From contig CM019692.1 of NCBI GenBank assembly GCA_009760885.1, positions 55,445,710-55,509,709 of the forward strand: a stretch of 64,000 nucleotides of DNA, written 5' to 3'. Source of the DNA: Achatina immaculata (taxonomy: Eukaryota > Mollusca > Gastropoda > Stylommatophora > Achatinidae). The notes under the pieces were generated by a model that ran no database searches, was not told the origin of the DNA, and was given only the letters and a program-made list of their open reading frames with translations. Positions 10,302 through 22,011 of the stretch are shown here, in pieces. Position 1 is the first letter of the stretch; the number at the start of each line of letters is the position of its first letter. A program made the position numbers and the translations under genes.

Positions 10302-12034
10302 GATTCTTCTTTTTCTTCGTCTTCTTCAGCTTTCCGAGTTATTAAGGCACACTGCTGCAGATAAAGTTCGCCTCCATTCCTCTCTATTCCTAATCTTCTC
10401 TCTCCAGCTGGTAACACCAGTTTCTTTTATATCCTCTTCTATGGTGTCTTTATATTTCTGTCTTGGTCTTGTTTTCCTCATCTTTTGTGCATACATCATT
10501 TTCGTTTGTCTGTTCTCTTCCATTCTTTCTACATGGCCCAACCAGCGTAGTCTGTTCAGTTTCAAGACATTTATAATTCGTTGGGATCTAAATAAGCTGT
10601 TCAGTTCAGTGTTCATTCTAGCTCTCCATTCTCCACTTTTGGTACCCTTTGTGGGCCCAAAGATTCTTCTTAGGATCTTGTTCTCAAAGATCTGCAGATG
10701 TTGTTCATATTTCTTTGTTGTACTGTACTCTACGTGTTTGACCCATACATGTCGGCTGGTCTTATTATAGTTTTGTAGACTGTAATTTGGTGTTTTGGGT
10801 TTAACAGATGTTGCAAGGCGAAGTATATTTTATTCCCTATCTGTACTCTGATTTTAATTTCCACGCTTACTATGTTGCTTCTGTTGAAAGTTGTGCCTTG
10901 ATATGTGTGCGTTTATGCTTTCTTAATAATCACATCTCCAACATTTATATAATCTGGATCTTTCTGCCTCTGGTCTCTTGATATCTTCATATACTCTGTC
11001 TTATCTTGGTTAATGGTCAAGCCCACTTTTAGTGCCATATCTCTCAGGTGTATGCAGGTATTGATGACTTCTTGCATAGTTCCCCCCCCCCAACACACAG
11101 ACACACTAGGTCTATGTCGTCAGGGTATCCTAGTGTTTTAGCTTATTCTTCTGTGGTGCTTTCTTCTTTCATTTTTCTGATTACCGTTTTTAGTACTAGG
11201 TTGAATAGTAACAGAGATAATGTATCACTTTGTTTTAAATCAATTCTTACATAGAAGGGGTCTGACTTTCTTCCTTTATATATTACTATATTTTTTCCAT
11301 CCTCCATGCATATTCTGGTCATATTGATTAATTTATTAGGCATTTCAAATTCCTTCATAATTTTCCATATGCTGCTCCTATTTATGCTATCATGAGCTTT
11401 TTTGAAGCCAGTGAAGATATTATGTACTTCTTTTCCTTATTCCCAGTACTTTTCTGCTCTTTGATGTAGATAAAATATAAGGTCTAAGGTTGATCTATTC
11501 TTCCTAAAACCTGCTTGATAGTCTCCCAGTATGTTCTCGCTGTATGGTTTTAATCTATTTAAAAGTATAATAGATAGCATTTTGTAGCTTGTTTGTAGTA
11601 AAGATATTACTCTGTAGTTTTCACACTTGCCCTTATGAACTTTTTTGAATATTGGGATCAGTAATTATTCTCTCCACTCACTAGGGAGGTTTTCTTCTCT
11701 CCATATTTGTTGTATTAGTGCACATCTTTGTTCATGTAGATTTAGACCTCCTTTCTTAATCAATTCTGCAGCAGTTCCATCTGAACCCGTTGCTTTGTAG
11801 TTTCGTAGAAACATGATACTGTAGATGACTTCTTCTAAGTCTGATTCCTCACAAGTCTGTATTTCTTTGCATGGTAATAGGCTCTTCACAATTTAGTAGT
11901 TTTTCAAAATATTCTTTCCATCTCATACAGATTTTCTCTTCATTATTTATCATGTTTACAATACTCTCCTTCCTATCTGCAGAGATTGTTTATAGCTTTG
12001 CTTTACTGTTCGCAGTTCTTTATAGAACCTGCAC
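10302..12034 (-). mobile_element. LINE family C, reverse transcriptase and C-terminus, decayed
   Basis: This is a 5'-truncated non-LTR retrotransposon read from 12034 down to 10302. In order on the minus strand: an RT start with NYKATGSDGTAAELIKKGG (about 11770-11830) and ENLPSEWRE. An AGFRKNRST-like segment follows near 11500. QSDTLSLLLFNLVLKTVI lies near 11200. The catalytic box reads YPDDIDLV instead of the usual YADD (about 11107-11130). GLTINQDKTEYMKIS comes next. The C-terminal RIINVLKLNRLRWLGHVERM and WREKIRNREEWRRTLSAAVC (10326-10616) end the protein. The 3' tail is a (GAA)n run adjoining 10302. Frameshifts, including one at a C10 tract near 11082, and the YADD change mean it is inactive. 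The direct repeat CAACAAGA flanks it (10294-10301, 12035-12042). Confidence 0.9.
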
Positions 12035-12236
12035 CAACAAGATGTAATGTCCATTAATTGCTACAGGGGCATCTAATGATACTGCCCATTAATCGTTCCG
12101 AGAGCCATTAGAGCTATTGCCCATCAGTTGTTGCAGGTAGCCACTAGAGATACTGCCCATCGGTTGTTGCAGGTAGCCACTAGAGATACTGCTCATCAGT
12201 TGTTGCAGGTAGCCACTAGAGACATTGCCGAATGAT
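12035..12236. repeat. 36-bp minisatellite, right part
   Basis: AGATACTGCCCATCGGTTGT plus TGCAGGTAGCCACTAG, the same 36-bp period and core as 10122-10301 but with a diverged variant. The two halves thus belonged to one array before LINE C inserted, and this half carries a distinct local variant. Confidence 0.92.
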
Positions 12237-12867
12237 TTGTCTTTTACACAAACCCGAGCTGGTTTGTATTTCTTCCAGCACAGGCAGTTTTCATGTGTTT
12301 ATTCCATAGACCTCAGTTTCTAGAGACCAAAATAATTCTGGCTCCGCGCAGCCTATACTATTATTCACCACTGGAAACATTATTTCTTTCCACAAGTCGG
12401 GTTGTAACAATAAAAGCCTGTTGCTTAGAGCAATATATGAAAGTATAATCAGATTCTTGAAAATAAATATACCAAAATTTAGAGTAAATAAACAATATCG
12501 AGTCCATGCACGACACTATTTCACATTTGTGATTAAAATAACGATACAGCGCATATGCACTTGGCTCTGAAATGCTACATTTCTATTTCAGAAAGAAAAT
12601 GCGAAAAGAAACTAGAAAATTCAGTGCAAGGTTTTGAATAAAATGATATCATGCTTTTCCATATTCTAGGCACTTTTATCCTCAGCTGAGAGAAGTAATG
12701 TAACAAACAAATAAAAAAAAAACTTTGCCGTACGAAACACTTGAGAAGGATTGATTGATTTTACGGGTTCCTTTTGATCTGATAATTAATGTAGTTAATT
12801 TCAGTTCCTGTCGTGCGCTGTGATAAATGGAGCTTGGATAATTTAAGCGGAGTTAGCAATTACTTCG
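12237..12867. other. AT-rich spacer
   Basis: No long frame, transposon terminus or tandem repeat seen between the 36-bp and 27-bp arrays. Confidence 0.4.
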
Positions 12868-13300
12868 GCATGGTTATGAGCGTTGTGTGAGCAGATGTAA
12901 TCATGAGCATTGTGTGAGCAGATGTAATCATGAGCATTGTGTGAGCAGACGTAATCATGAGCATTGTGTGAGCAGAAGTAGTCATGAGAGCTGTGTAAGC
13001 ATAATTAATCATGAATACTGTGCAAGAAGACTCAGTCATGAACTTTGCTTGAGCAGATGTAATCATGAGCGTTGCGTGAGCAGATGTAATCATGAGCATT
13101 GTGTGAGCAGATGTAATCATGAGTGTTGTGTGAGCAGAAGTAATCATGAGCAGTGTGTGAGCAGAAGTAGTCATGAGCTTTGTGTAAGCATAATTAATCA
13201 TGAATAGTGTGCAAGAAGACTCAGTCAATGAACCTTGCTCGAGCAGATGCCGTCACAAACTATCTGTGAGCATACGTGTTCATGAAGGTTGTGTGATCAG
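12868..13300. repeat. 27-bp minisatellite with 189-bp higher-order repeat
   Basis: The unit is GAGCAGATGTAATCATGAGC plus ATTGTGT (27 bp). Variant units (GTGTAAGCATAATTAATCATG, then AAGAAGACTCAGTC) recur 189 bp apart (12992 and 13181), that is, seven units, so blocks of seven were duplicated together. Because 27 is a multiple of three, both strands give long frames (106 codons plus, 122 codons minus) that are artefacts. Confidence 0.93.
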
Positions 13301-13960
13301 ATGTAGTCATCATGTCTGTGTGAGCAGACGTAGTCACGATATTTGTGTGAGCAGACGCAGTCGTGATGTTTGGTGTGAGCAGACGTAGTCATAAATTTTT
13401 TGTGAGCAGACATAGTCGTGATGTTTGGTGTGAGCAGACATAGTCGTGATGTTTGGTGTGAGCAGACGCAGTCGTGATGTTTGATGTGAGCAGACGCAGT
13501 CGTGATGTTTGGTGTGAGCAGACGCAGTCGTGATGTTTGGTGTGAGCAGACATAGTCGTGATGTTTGGTGTGAGCAAACGCAGTCGTGATGTGTGGTGTG
13601 AGCAGACGCAGTCGTGATGTTTGGTGTGAGCAGACGTAGTCGTGATGTTTGGTGTGAGCAGACGTAGTCGTGATGTTTGGTGTGAGCAGACGCAGTCGTG
13701 ATGTTTGGTGTGAGCAGACGTAGTCGTGATGTTTGGTGTGAGCAGACGTAGTCGTGATGTTTGGTGTGAGCAAACGTAGTAGTGATGTTTTTGTGAGCAG
13801 ACGTAGTCGTGATGTTTGTGTGAGCAGACGCAGTCGTGATGTTTCTGTAAGCAGACGCAGTCGTGATGTTTATGTGAGCAGACGTAGTCATGAATTTGTT
13901 ATGAGCAGACATAGTCATGATGTTTGTGTGAGAAGAAGTAGTCATGAACGCTGTGTGAGC
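13300..13960. repeat. 28-bp minisatellite, about 22 copies
   Basis: GTGAGCAGACGTAGTCGTGA plus TGTTTGGT (28 bp) continues directly from the 27-bp array, differing by one added base. CpG-containing variants (GACGCAGTCG, GACGTAGTCG) alternate with GACATAGTCG, as expected from CpG decay. The 203- and 158-codon minus frames cycle through all phases every three units. Confidence 0.94.
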
Positions 13961-14547
13961 AGAACATGGCAGATTTCAGACTATCCTTATTATATCCACT
14001 ATATCAACATTACTTTTCTTTTAAAGCATCCAACTCCTAAGAAACTGATCTTTGTTGTACATTTATATTATGTTATGTAATTTATTTCATTATGTTCGGA
14101 GACACTATCAGAGGAAAATAACTTCAGAATCTGACACTTACAAAAACATCTTCTTTTCTAAAAAAAAAACACAAAACAACAACAACTAAAACCCTTCAGC
14201 TGGATAACATATTTTGTGCAGACAAAACAGCGTTTGTAAGACGGCACTGCCAGGACATTAAACTTTCAGCCACAAAGATTCCTGCAGCAGGCGGAAACAA
14301 GATACAAAAAATAGACAGGTTCTTTGTCCTAGATTTCGTTTGTTTTCCCTTTGGAAATGGACATTAAAATCGATACAGGCTGGTCTAAGCAACTTCGTAG
14401 TCAAGCTTATGGAAAAGTCTGTGATGTCTGAAACTCATGGGAGAGAAACAGGCGAAGGGGGATATAAAAAAAAACATTCTGAAGTCTTCATAGTTTTTAG
14501 AAAGAAAAGTTTAGAGTTTTTTTTCTGAACGTTTGTAGCTGTATTAA
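13961..14547. other. AT-rich spacer
   Basis: Unassigned. A-rich around 14160-14190. No gene evidence. Confidence 0.4.
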
Positions 14548-14823
14548 GTGCCGTGATGGTGTACTGGTTAGTGCATACGCCTGCTGATCAGAAAGTCGCC
14601 GGTTCAATTTCGCACTCGGGCGGCTATTTTTCTGCCCGAAAGGCACAGGGATCAAGCCAGTCTAAAGAAATGGGTACCTGGGGCTTCCCTAAGAAAACAA
14701 AGACAGCGAGGACAAGGTGCTGGCATCTCTACCTCAAACGATGTAGTGGCCTAGAAATGTGAAGGCACTAACACTTCACACCCAGCGGCATGGACATGCT
14801 ACGGGACTTGATTTTTTTTTTTT
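14548..14823 (+). mobile_element. tRNA-derived SINE, plus strand
   Basis: The A-box-type TGGTGTACTGGTTAGTGCA lies at about 14557-14575 and the B box GGTTCAATTTCGC at 14601-14613, with tRNA-like spacing of about 35 bp. A 200-bp unrelated body follows (CTATTTTTCTGCCCGAAAGG, GGGTACCTGGGGCTTCCC) and a T-run end (14809-14823). This is a different family from the 4.4- and 6.7-kb SINEs. The 69-codon frame across it has no coding meaning. Confidence 0.85.
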
Positions 14824-15084
14824 ATCAGCCATGCTGCAGCATTGTGTGACTTGACCGCACCAAGTAATGACAGTTTGTGACAGATATAAACATGATATTT
14901 TAAGGAGCAAAGTAATATTATATAGGGAGATATTACAGAAGGGAAGTTATAAATGGATCGCGTTTTATTTTAGTTTAAAAAACGCATAGTACAGGCTACG
15001 GTCTCTCCAGAGGAATTTTGTACGGTATTGCAAATACTAGTTCCCTACCGCAGTTTTCGTGCACTACAGACATCGCTCTCCGAA

Positions 15085-15330
15085 AAGGGGAAGCTGTCCG
15101 AGCCCATTCCTCTTTAAAATAGAGGAAGATATCAGGGGTCCATCCATCTTTAAAACAAGGGAAGATATATGCCCCTTCCCTCCCCGTATATAACAGAGGA
15201 AGACACCCCAGGCCTATCCCCCTTAAAAAAGGAGGAACACATCCCGGGCCTAACCCACTTTAAAGCAGGGGAAGCCATCCAGGCGTATCTCCCTTTAAAA
15301 CAGATTAAGCTCCCCTTCCCCTAAAACCGG
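15085..15330. repeat. degenerate ~36-bp tandem repeat
   Basis: CTTTAAAACAGGGGAAG-like cores at about 15112, 15148, 15222, 15258 and 15293, mostly 35-36 bp apart and heavily diverged. Confidence 0.65.
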
Positions 15331-16519
15331 AGAACCAAAGAGACAAGGCTTCAACAACATGGCGCGAGAAATGACGGTTTAATCAGAAAACTTTGCAGAA
15401 AATAACTGCCGTGTTTCTTGAACAAAGAAACAAAGAACATAAACAAAGGCAAATAACAACGTCCAAGTGGGTACTGTTAATAAAAGGTGGAACTAAAGTT
15501 GGCTGTTAGTTTCCAGCAAATGTCCTAATTAAGACTGTAAAGCGAACAAAATACAGTTAGCCGGATGGGAGACTCCTGCCAATATTGCAGACAAAGAAAC
15601 CCCATAAAAAAACATACATATGCGTATGTTGACTGCTTCTGTACAGTGAAGCATATGTCCATGATGCCTGATCTGGATAAAGATCATTTCGTTCTGGTAC
15701 TTTCAGAATTAGCAAACATGTTTTGAACATTAATATAACACATGCTACTTTATAGAAATCTCCGTTCCAGTCTGAAAAAAAAATGGATTATAATTCTTTC
15801 TTTAAACTGATACAATGAAATTGATCTATTTCTGTTTGGAAAGTACAGGAAAACTGGTTATTCTTTCTAACAAATACAAAATCATCAGACCATGTTCCTC
15901 TGCAATGTTTTTTTTAAAAGTATCCCTAGATATACGCTCCCCCCCCCCTCTATTTCAGTGCGTCCAGTACTCATCTATCTTAAGCCTAAACCTGAATATA
16001 AATTCCCTCAAACAAGATCAGAGTTGATTATTAAAATAAAATTTCTTCAGTTACAATTACAACTGAGTCACTTGAAACGGACTACAACTAATACGCGCCC
16101 CAAGAGAACTGCTCTGTTCATTTACCTTCTATATCCTCAAAACAACAACAACAACAAAAGACTGGTATAACTGGTTGTAGTTTGTGATTAGATTAAGTTG
16201 ACTTGTGAAGTTTTTTTTAATAATGGAAGGAAAATGGGAAAGTGGAAACGCTATGTAGGTAAAGGGGAATAATTAAAACCAGTTTTTTTGTTCAGCTTTC
16301 AGTTTTCAGTATTTGGTTCACGATATCATCGCAGAGATATTCCCATACTCGCTCCACTGCCTGTGCCACACAATGTTCATGGATTGTCCCTCACATCAGT
16401 CCTTGATGATGAACCACCCAGTGTGGACGCCATTTTAGGAACTACAAAAGTCCAAATGCGAAAATAGTCAATGAAACTGTAGCTAAGGCGCCAAGCCGAA
16501 CTAGGACACAGAAAGACCA
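15331..16519. other. AT-rich spacer
   Basis: Contains (AAC)n near 16140 and a C10 run at 15941. Short overlapping frames only. Confidence 0.4.
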
Positions 16520-16885
16520 TCATGGTTCACCATTGGCGAGGTAGACATAACAAAGAACCATCAATGCTGTTCTTGCATAGTTCACAGCTCACGTGGTGCC
16601 ATAATACTCAACTCCGCCGCTCGGCGCACAGAACCGGCCTCCATCTTGAAAGCAATGACGACACTGTTGTTCATTTGACAGGTCCGTGCGTTCTTGCCTG
16701 CATCACACTCAGTCAAACTGCAAGGAACCACAGCAGGAACCCAAGCACTTTCAGCCGGCAGCGAAGAAGTCCAGCTCCACGTCAAATATAGCAATCGGAG
16801 AGTCGTTTGTGAGAGCATGAAGCTGTCACGCTCGTAGCAATCGGAGAGTCGCTTGTGAGAGCATGAAGTTGTCAAGTGCAACATA
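16520..16885. repeat. GC-richer block with 46-bp direct duplication
   Basis: GCAATCGGAGAGTCGTTTGT plus GAGAGCATGAAG and following bases occur at 16791 and again at 16837. Two overlapping frames (89 codons plus, 100 codons minus) cover the block. Neither shows a known motif, and the minus frame runs into the duplicated unit. It may be part of an unrecognised repeat. Confidence 0.45.
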
Positions 16886-17348
16886 CCAGATGAACAGGAA
16901 TGGCCAATGAAAACCAGATAAACTTAACTTACACCTTTAAAAAAAAAACACTGCCGTTACATGACCCCCCCCCCTCCCCTGCTTTTGTTAAAACATAGCT
17001 AGACACCGGTTTTCTCCATAAAGTTTAAGATTTATAACCACTGGCATTTCCCAGTCAGTTTTTCAAAAGCATATAACGTTCTGGTTTTTCCTTTTATTTC
17101 GAATCAAAATCATTTTTACGGAAGAAACATACTGGGTAAAAGGTTACTTACTGTCCTAATTAAATCAGTTATTATGAAAGTTACACAGCTCATCAGTCAA
17201 GTAATACAGCGTCGAGTGAGCAAAGCTTGCAACGCAGAAAATTAAAGAGAAGCGTTTAAACTTGGGTACTAGAACCACAATTAAACTGTACCCATGTTGG
17301 GTATTATTTGTTCTTCTCTATGAGCAGAATGCTGGAGGACAACTGACA
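16886..17348. other. spacer
   Basis: A-rich and C-rich homopolymer runs near 16938-16980. No gene seen. Confidence 0.4.
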
Positions 17349-17735
17349 AGGAAATGGGCAAATTTTCCTCACTCCACATAAACTGCCTCAGAAGGATTTT
17401 AAATATTTACTGGCCACAAACAATAAATAATAGAGACCTACATTCCCATTGTGAATTAGAAGATATGCATGACATAACAGAAAAAAAGCGCTGGAAATGG
17501 GTTGGTCATTTGCTCCGAAGGGACATCAGACACATCGCTAAAACAACCATGAGATGGACACCCGAGGGGAAAATGGAGAGAGGATGACTAAAGGCTATCT
17601 GGAGAGGAACTGTAGAAGCAGAAATGAGTAGCATGCAGCACAGCTGGGGCACAATACTAAAACTGGCTGCAGACTGTGGAATGTGGAGATAATTTGTTGC
17701 TGCCCTGCAAGACGCCACAAGGCGTACTAGGCGGT
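17349..17735 (+). mobile_element. LINE family D ORF2 C-terminus
   Basis: It reads CLRRILNIYWPQTINNRDLH, KKRWKWVGHLLRRDIRHIAK, TTMRWTPEGKMERG and stop (about 17354-17587). In the same frame after the stop come AEMSSMQHSWGTILKLAADC and FVAALQDATRRTRR. The layout (one W-x-GH box, a basic R/K-rich box, a W-L-A block) is that of non-LTR retrotransposon C-termini. The copy is truncated at the 5' side and ends near a GGATGGATGG tail at 17767. Confidence 0.86.
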
Positions 17736-18167
17736 GACTGCTTAGCTGATCGCCGACAAGAGACATGGATGGATGGGTGTGTAAACTAGTAAAAAAAATC
17801 AACCGACAACAAAATTGACGGTATATTTCAAAGAAAGTCACGTACAATGGTCTTAGAAAGGTTAATCAAACACAACACAGAGAGCACAGTAAGAGGACAC
17901 GCGTACTGTTTTCAGAAGAATCTATAAAGCTAAGAGATGACAAATATTATTTACAAGGACTGATAAGTAGACACATGACAGACAGAAGACCACAATGAGG
18001 TACAGAGGAAGATGGCAGCATGAATTAACGGGACAGATGGATGAAAGTTGCAAGCATTGGAAATACGCCCCTCCCCCCCTCCCAAAAAAATTACAGGTGA
18101 AAGATTTGTTTTAAATTATATACATACAGACATGTGACCTGAAGATTTTATGTTTAGTAGGCAGAAA
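17736..18167. other. spacer
   Basis: LINE D 3' trailer with GGATGGATGG, then unassigned DNA. No gene seen. Confidence 0.4.
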
Positions 18168-18362
18168 GATATATCCATACTACAAGAACTTAATATTCAA
18201 GGAGGCTGGCTAGTAAAGGGGATTAAACAGAGAAAACTTAAATATTTTGGACACATTAAACCTCATGATAATATAGAGAAATGTGCATAATGGGAAAAAG
18301 AAAGAGAGGAAGGCCAAGGCGAAGATGGCTGCAAGACATCGTTGATGATCTGCAAATGCTTA
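18168..18362 (+). mobile_element. LINE family A fragment
   Basis: It carries the LQELN..GWLVKGIKQRKLKYF segment, then ERGRPRRRWLQDIVDDLQM, and is cut abruptly at 18362 before the NREA-KFRKGH ending. Nucleotide match to the 46.7-kb copy is high. A stop and a deletion around 18285 remove the EKTVLEGYI residues. Confidence 0.85.
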
Positions 18363-19469
18363 GTCAGCTGTGATTCACCAGCCCTAACGCTAGCGTGTCG
18401 GCCTTGGAGGTGCTTATTGCCAAATCGGACAACTTCCTCAGTCCAGGAGAGGCAGACAAAGAGAGACACAGAGATGTTAAGTTCTCTTCGATCCTGAAAG
18501 TAAAGACGAAACATCGTTTACTTTTCGTTTCATTCTCTTACAGCTGATGGATGAAGTGGGGTTTTTTTAACCTTGCTTGTCCACATACCTAACATCATCC
18601 ACATTATGTTTATTTTACTGTTTGTTTTTAAACTCAGATTTTGAATTCTGAGTGTATTTTTTTTTCTTCGTCTCCATACGGTTTATTCATTCTAGAATAT
18701 TTTCCTCCCTGTTTTGCTTGAGTTTGATTAAGAAATTTTAATTTTATAATCTTTAAACAAATGAGCACTAAAACTATTGCCCTGTGTATGTTTTCATTAG
18801 ACCTTTCTTCTTAATGTCAAGCTGCAGAGAAAAATTCATTAGAATCCTACTAAGCATTCGGAAGTACGATATCAGATACGTGTTGTTCCTAATTATTGAA
18901 TTTTCAAATGTTCTAAATAGTTAAGGCGTTGTGTTTCACACTCAGTCATAACCCATTCCTTTGAGATATTTCACTGCGCTGAGAAAATAAATTCGAGGAA
19001 AATTGAACGAAGTTTTATTTCTACAAAAAAACAAAAAAAAAACCCCAACAATCTGCAATAATGGTTCCAGTTTCATTACTACATAATTAAGTTTAAAAAA
19101 TTACCATCATATTATTCAGTCAAAATTTTACTCGACTATAGCATGTGATTTCCAGAGAATTCCTACACTGGCTTAGAAAGCTCAATAAGTTGTGTTTTCT
19201 TTAAATCTTTGACCGTCTGTTTTCCGGGGGGAATTTTCTGTCAAAATTGCTACGGTTTATTGATAAAAATGTCAAAAAATATTAAATCTGATGAGGGATT
19301 AGAATCTGAATTTCCTCGCTTCAGTTTCAGTTGTTTCAGCATCTCTGTCTTAATATTTTATATAAAGACAGACAGAGAGCCAGAAAGATAGGCAAACAGT
19401 TAAATAGAAGGACAGATAGGTAGGCAGATAAAGAGATAAATATACACAGACAGACACACGGACAGAGAC
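18363..19469. other. AT-rich spacer
   Basis: Homopolymer A and T runs, no recognisable gene or repeat end. Confidence 0.4.
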
Positions 19470-19597
<128 letters not shown>

Positions 19598-19599
19598 TG

Positions 19600-20647
19600 T
19601 AACGACCTGGTTCGGTCACACTGTTCAGATTATACAATCGATAAACTTTGCTTTCTATTATACACAGAGATAAAAGATAAAAAACTGAAATAACTACTCC
19701 ATTAGTGAATACGTCGTAACAGAAATCAACAGCCCACGGACTTCCAGGAGGTCATGCTCTAAGAGTGCATACATTCCCCCTCCCTCAAGAGCGTTAAAGA
19801 GCTGAAACCCCCTCCCCCAAGAGCGTTAAAGAGCTGAAACGCTTGAAGAGATAAGTTGAGGAAAGGAGGGGGGGGGGGAGGAAGTGGACAGACACTATTA
19901 ATCCGAAGAGTTATGTTGTTGCTTTGCGTATGCGAGAGGGAGAGAAAGAGAAAATAAAAAAAGGAGAATTATGTAACTCAATCTTGCCACCACATTCTTC
20001 TCTCTCTCTCTTATCGCCTCAGCATCATTTATCCTACCTCCAAGATAATATCTCCGACGCCCATCTTTTGTTTTTATTTTCTCCTCCATGCAGCCACGAT
20101 CAATGCCATCTATTCCCGTCAGTCATTTCCCATCAGTCTCTCACAAAATGGAGTTCCTGCTCGTGCAGTTTGCGGGCCTGATGTATGATCTACTTCCCAC
20201 GTGTAATATGCATTGAGATAAAGAGGACCGGAAGTTGGGAGGCCCGGAAGTAAGCACAAAAACACAACAAGGGAGAGAACAGCGAACAATATACTCGATT
20301 ATTGGCCCTGCTGTATTTTTCTGTGATAAATTGCTGTTTGAGCAATGCTCAATTTCAAGCCTTATACGCACATTTGAGCCACATCTAAATGAGAAAGGGG
20401 GCGGGGAGGGATGTGTGTGTGAGCTGAAATATGAGAAGATGATGAAGTATGAGAAATATGGAACGCTAGAATTTAATAATTCAGTTTTAAATCTTAAAGA
20501 ACCACTCGGCTCTGCAAAACATCTTTCACGTTTAGTACTACAGTTATTTATATGTGTGTATATGTGTTTGTAAAGTTTTGCATAACTATGCCATACACAT
20601 ACTGCATGTATTTGCGTATGTAATTGCTGGACGTGGTAATAAAAGAA
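19600..20647. other. spacer with direct duplicate
   Basis: CCCCAAGAGCGTTAAAGAGC occurs twice near 19783-19840. Otherwise unassigned. The 112- and 230-codon overlapping frames partly lie in repeat DNA and show no known motif. Confidence 0.35.
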
Positions 20648-20824
20648 AGTGAAAACAGAGGCCTTACCTTGAACAGGAAGAAAACAGAGGCCTAACTTTG
20701 AACAAGAAGAAAACAGAGGCCTTACCTTGAACAAGAAGAAAACAGAGGCCTTACATTGAACAAGAAGAAAACAGAGGCCTAACTTTGAACAAGAAGAAAA
20801 CAGAGACCTTACCTTGAACAAGCA
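20648..20824. repeat. 29-bp minisatellite, 6 copies
   Basis: GAAAACAGAGGCCTTACCTT plus GAACAAGAA repeats every 29 bp with few changes. On the minus strand it yields a Leu/Phe/Ser-rich frame that is an artefact. Confidence 0.95.
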
Positions 20825-20904
20825 ATAAATCACTGATATTGCGAGTGAGGAAATTAGTACCCCTGCTAGACAGAGCCAATTTTATTTTACGAATGTGAGC
20901 AATG

Positions 20905-21275
20905 GTCAGCCACCAATGGACTTCAAAACCACCTGGAAGCCACTGAAATGTGGTTTCCTTAGAAGAATGCTAAGAATACCAAAGAAATCAAATGAGGAGG
21001 TTCTAAGAGCGCCTGGAGAGATGAAGCAAGCAATAACAAGGGTCAGAAAAAGACAACCCAGAATCATACGGCACATTCTAAGAGCAAGCTAGAATACACT
21101 GTGACAACGGGAACTATAAGGACAAAATAGATCGATATAGACAAAGAAAGAACATGCTAGACGGACTAAGAAAATGGCATGGACAGAGAAGGTCAGAGTA
21201 GATTATCCTCAGCACTGGGAACAGAGAACTGTGGGAAAGCGTGGTAGCCAACTCCACACGGCAGGGCAATAGATA
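20905..21275 (+). mobile_element. LINE family E ORF2 C-terminus
   Basis: It encodes GFLRRMLRIPKKSNEEVLR, a RVRKRQPRIIRHILRAS segment and then, after stops and shifts, a RQR..MLDGLRKWHGQ-like region and a WESVVAN ending near 21250. The FLRR-LR-P...K..NE-VL pattern is repeated in the 26.6-kb copy. Multiple stops: inactive. Confidence 0.8.
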
Positions 21276-21499
21276 GATAGATCCATGTATGTATGTGCAC
21301 GTCTACATAAGTGTGATATACTGCATGTGTCTGTGTTGTCTGCTATATCTATGAGTGTTTGTAAGTAAGAATATATGCACTTAAGTATGCGTATACTTTC
21401 GTATGCCACAAGGAACTCTTTTGTCCGACTCGGTCTTTAGGCTACCCCCAGGCAACAGCTTTGAAGGGAGATGGAGCAGAAAAATTGTAAGAATACACT

Positions 21500-21835
21500 G
21501 AGAAGAATATGTTTACCACTGAGGAAATAACCAAACTAAGAGGCATTGAGAACAATACTAAAGAGCTCAAAAGGCGAAGATGGAAACGGCTGGGCCACAT
21601 ACTACGAATGGAAAGATCAAGACACCCCTATACCTCCTTGAATTGGACACCTCAAGGGAAAAGAGAGAAGGGGCAGGCCATTGGGGACATGGAGACGCAC
21701 AACACAGGAAGAACTAAAGAAAGCGGGAGAGACGTGGTTTGATGTATCCCGACTTGCTCAAGACAGGACCGGCTTGAGAACTTTTGTTGATGGCTTATGC
21801 TCCATTGGGAGTACAAAGACTGATGCTGACGACGA
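21500..21835 (+). mobile_element. LINE family D-like ORF2 C-terminus
   Basis: It encodes KRRRWKRLGHILRMERSRHP, LNWTPQGKREKG, then in a second frame GTWRRTTQEELKKAGETWFD, a VSRLAQDRTGLRTFVDGLC block and a stop near 21828. The shift between the two frames lies near 21680. The NWTPQGKR box is related to the MRWTPEGKM box of the 17.4-kb copy, but the tails differ, so it is a related and not identical lineage. Confidence 0.84.
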
Positions 21836-21869
21836 CATTTTCGTATGTAGGAATTACACCATAACGTAA

Positions 21870-22010
21870 AGCATTCCAATAGGCAAGCAGATGAAGCTGT
21901 GATACACCACCTGCTGGACTGCAGTGCATTGAAAGATCTCCGATAAAAATCTGCCAGCACCAAAAGCTTCCATCACAGACATGCTGTACGAAGATACAGA
22001 GCCATTGAAG
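21870..22010 (+). mobile_element. possible LINE RNase-H tail fragment
   Basis: DEAVIHHLLDCSALKDLR is reminiscent of the zinc-knuckle-like E-H-LL-C segment at the end of several non-LTR elements. It is short, with a stop directly after, and sits between a LINE D and an oppositely oriented LINE A fragment. Confidence 0.4.
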
Positions 22011-22011
22011 A

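Noticed and set aside
13297..13945. Minus frames of 158 and 203 codons rich in TTSAHTKHHDYVCSHQ
   Set aside because: Produced by the 28-bp array; three overlapping frames give the same cyclic peptide.
12868..13960. CRISPR-like regular spacing
   Set aside because: Units are contiguous tandem copies without unique spacers, and the genome is eukaryotic.
20235..20573. 112-codon plus frame
   Set aside because: No motif and no splice support; overlaps an equally long minus frame.
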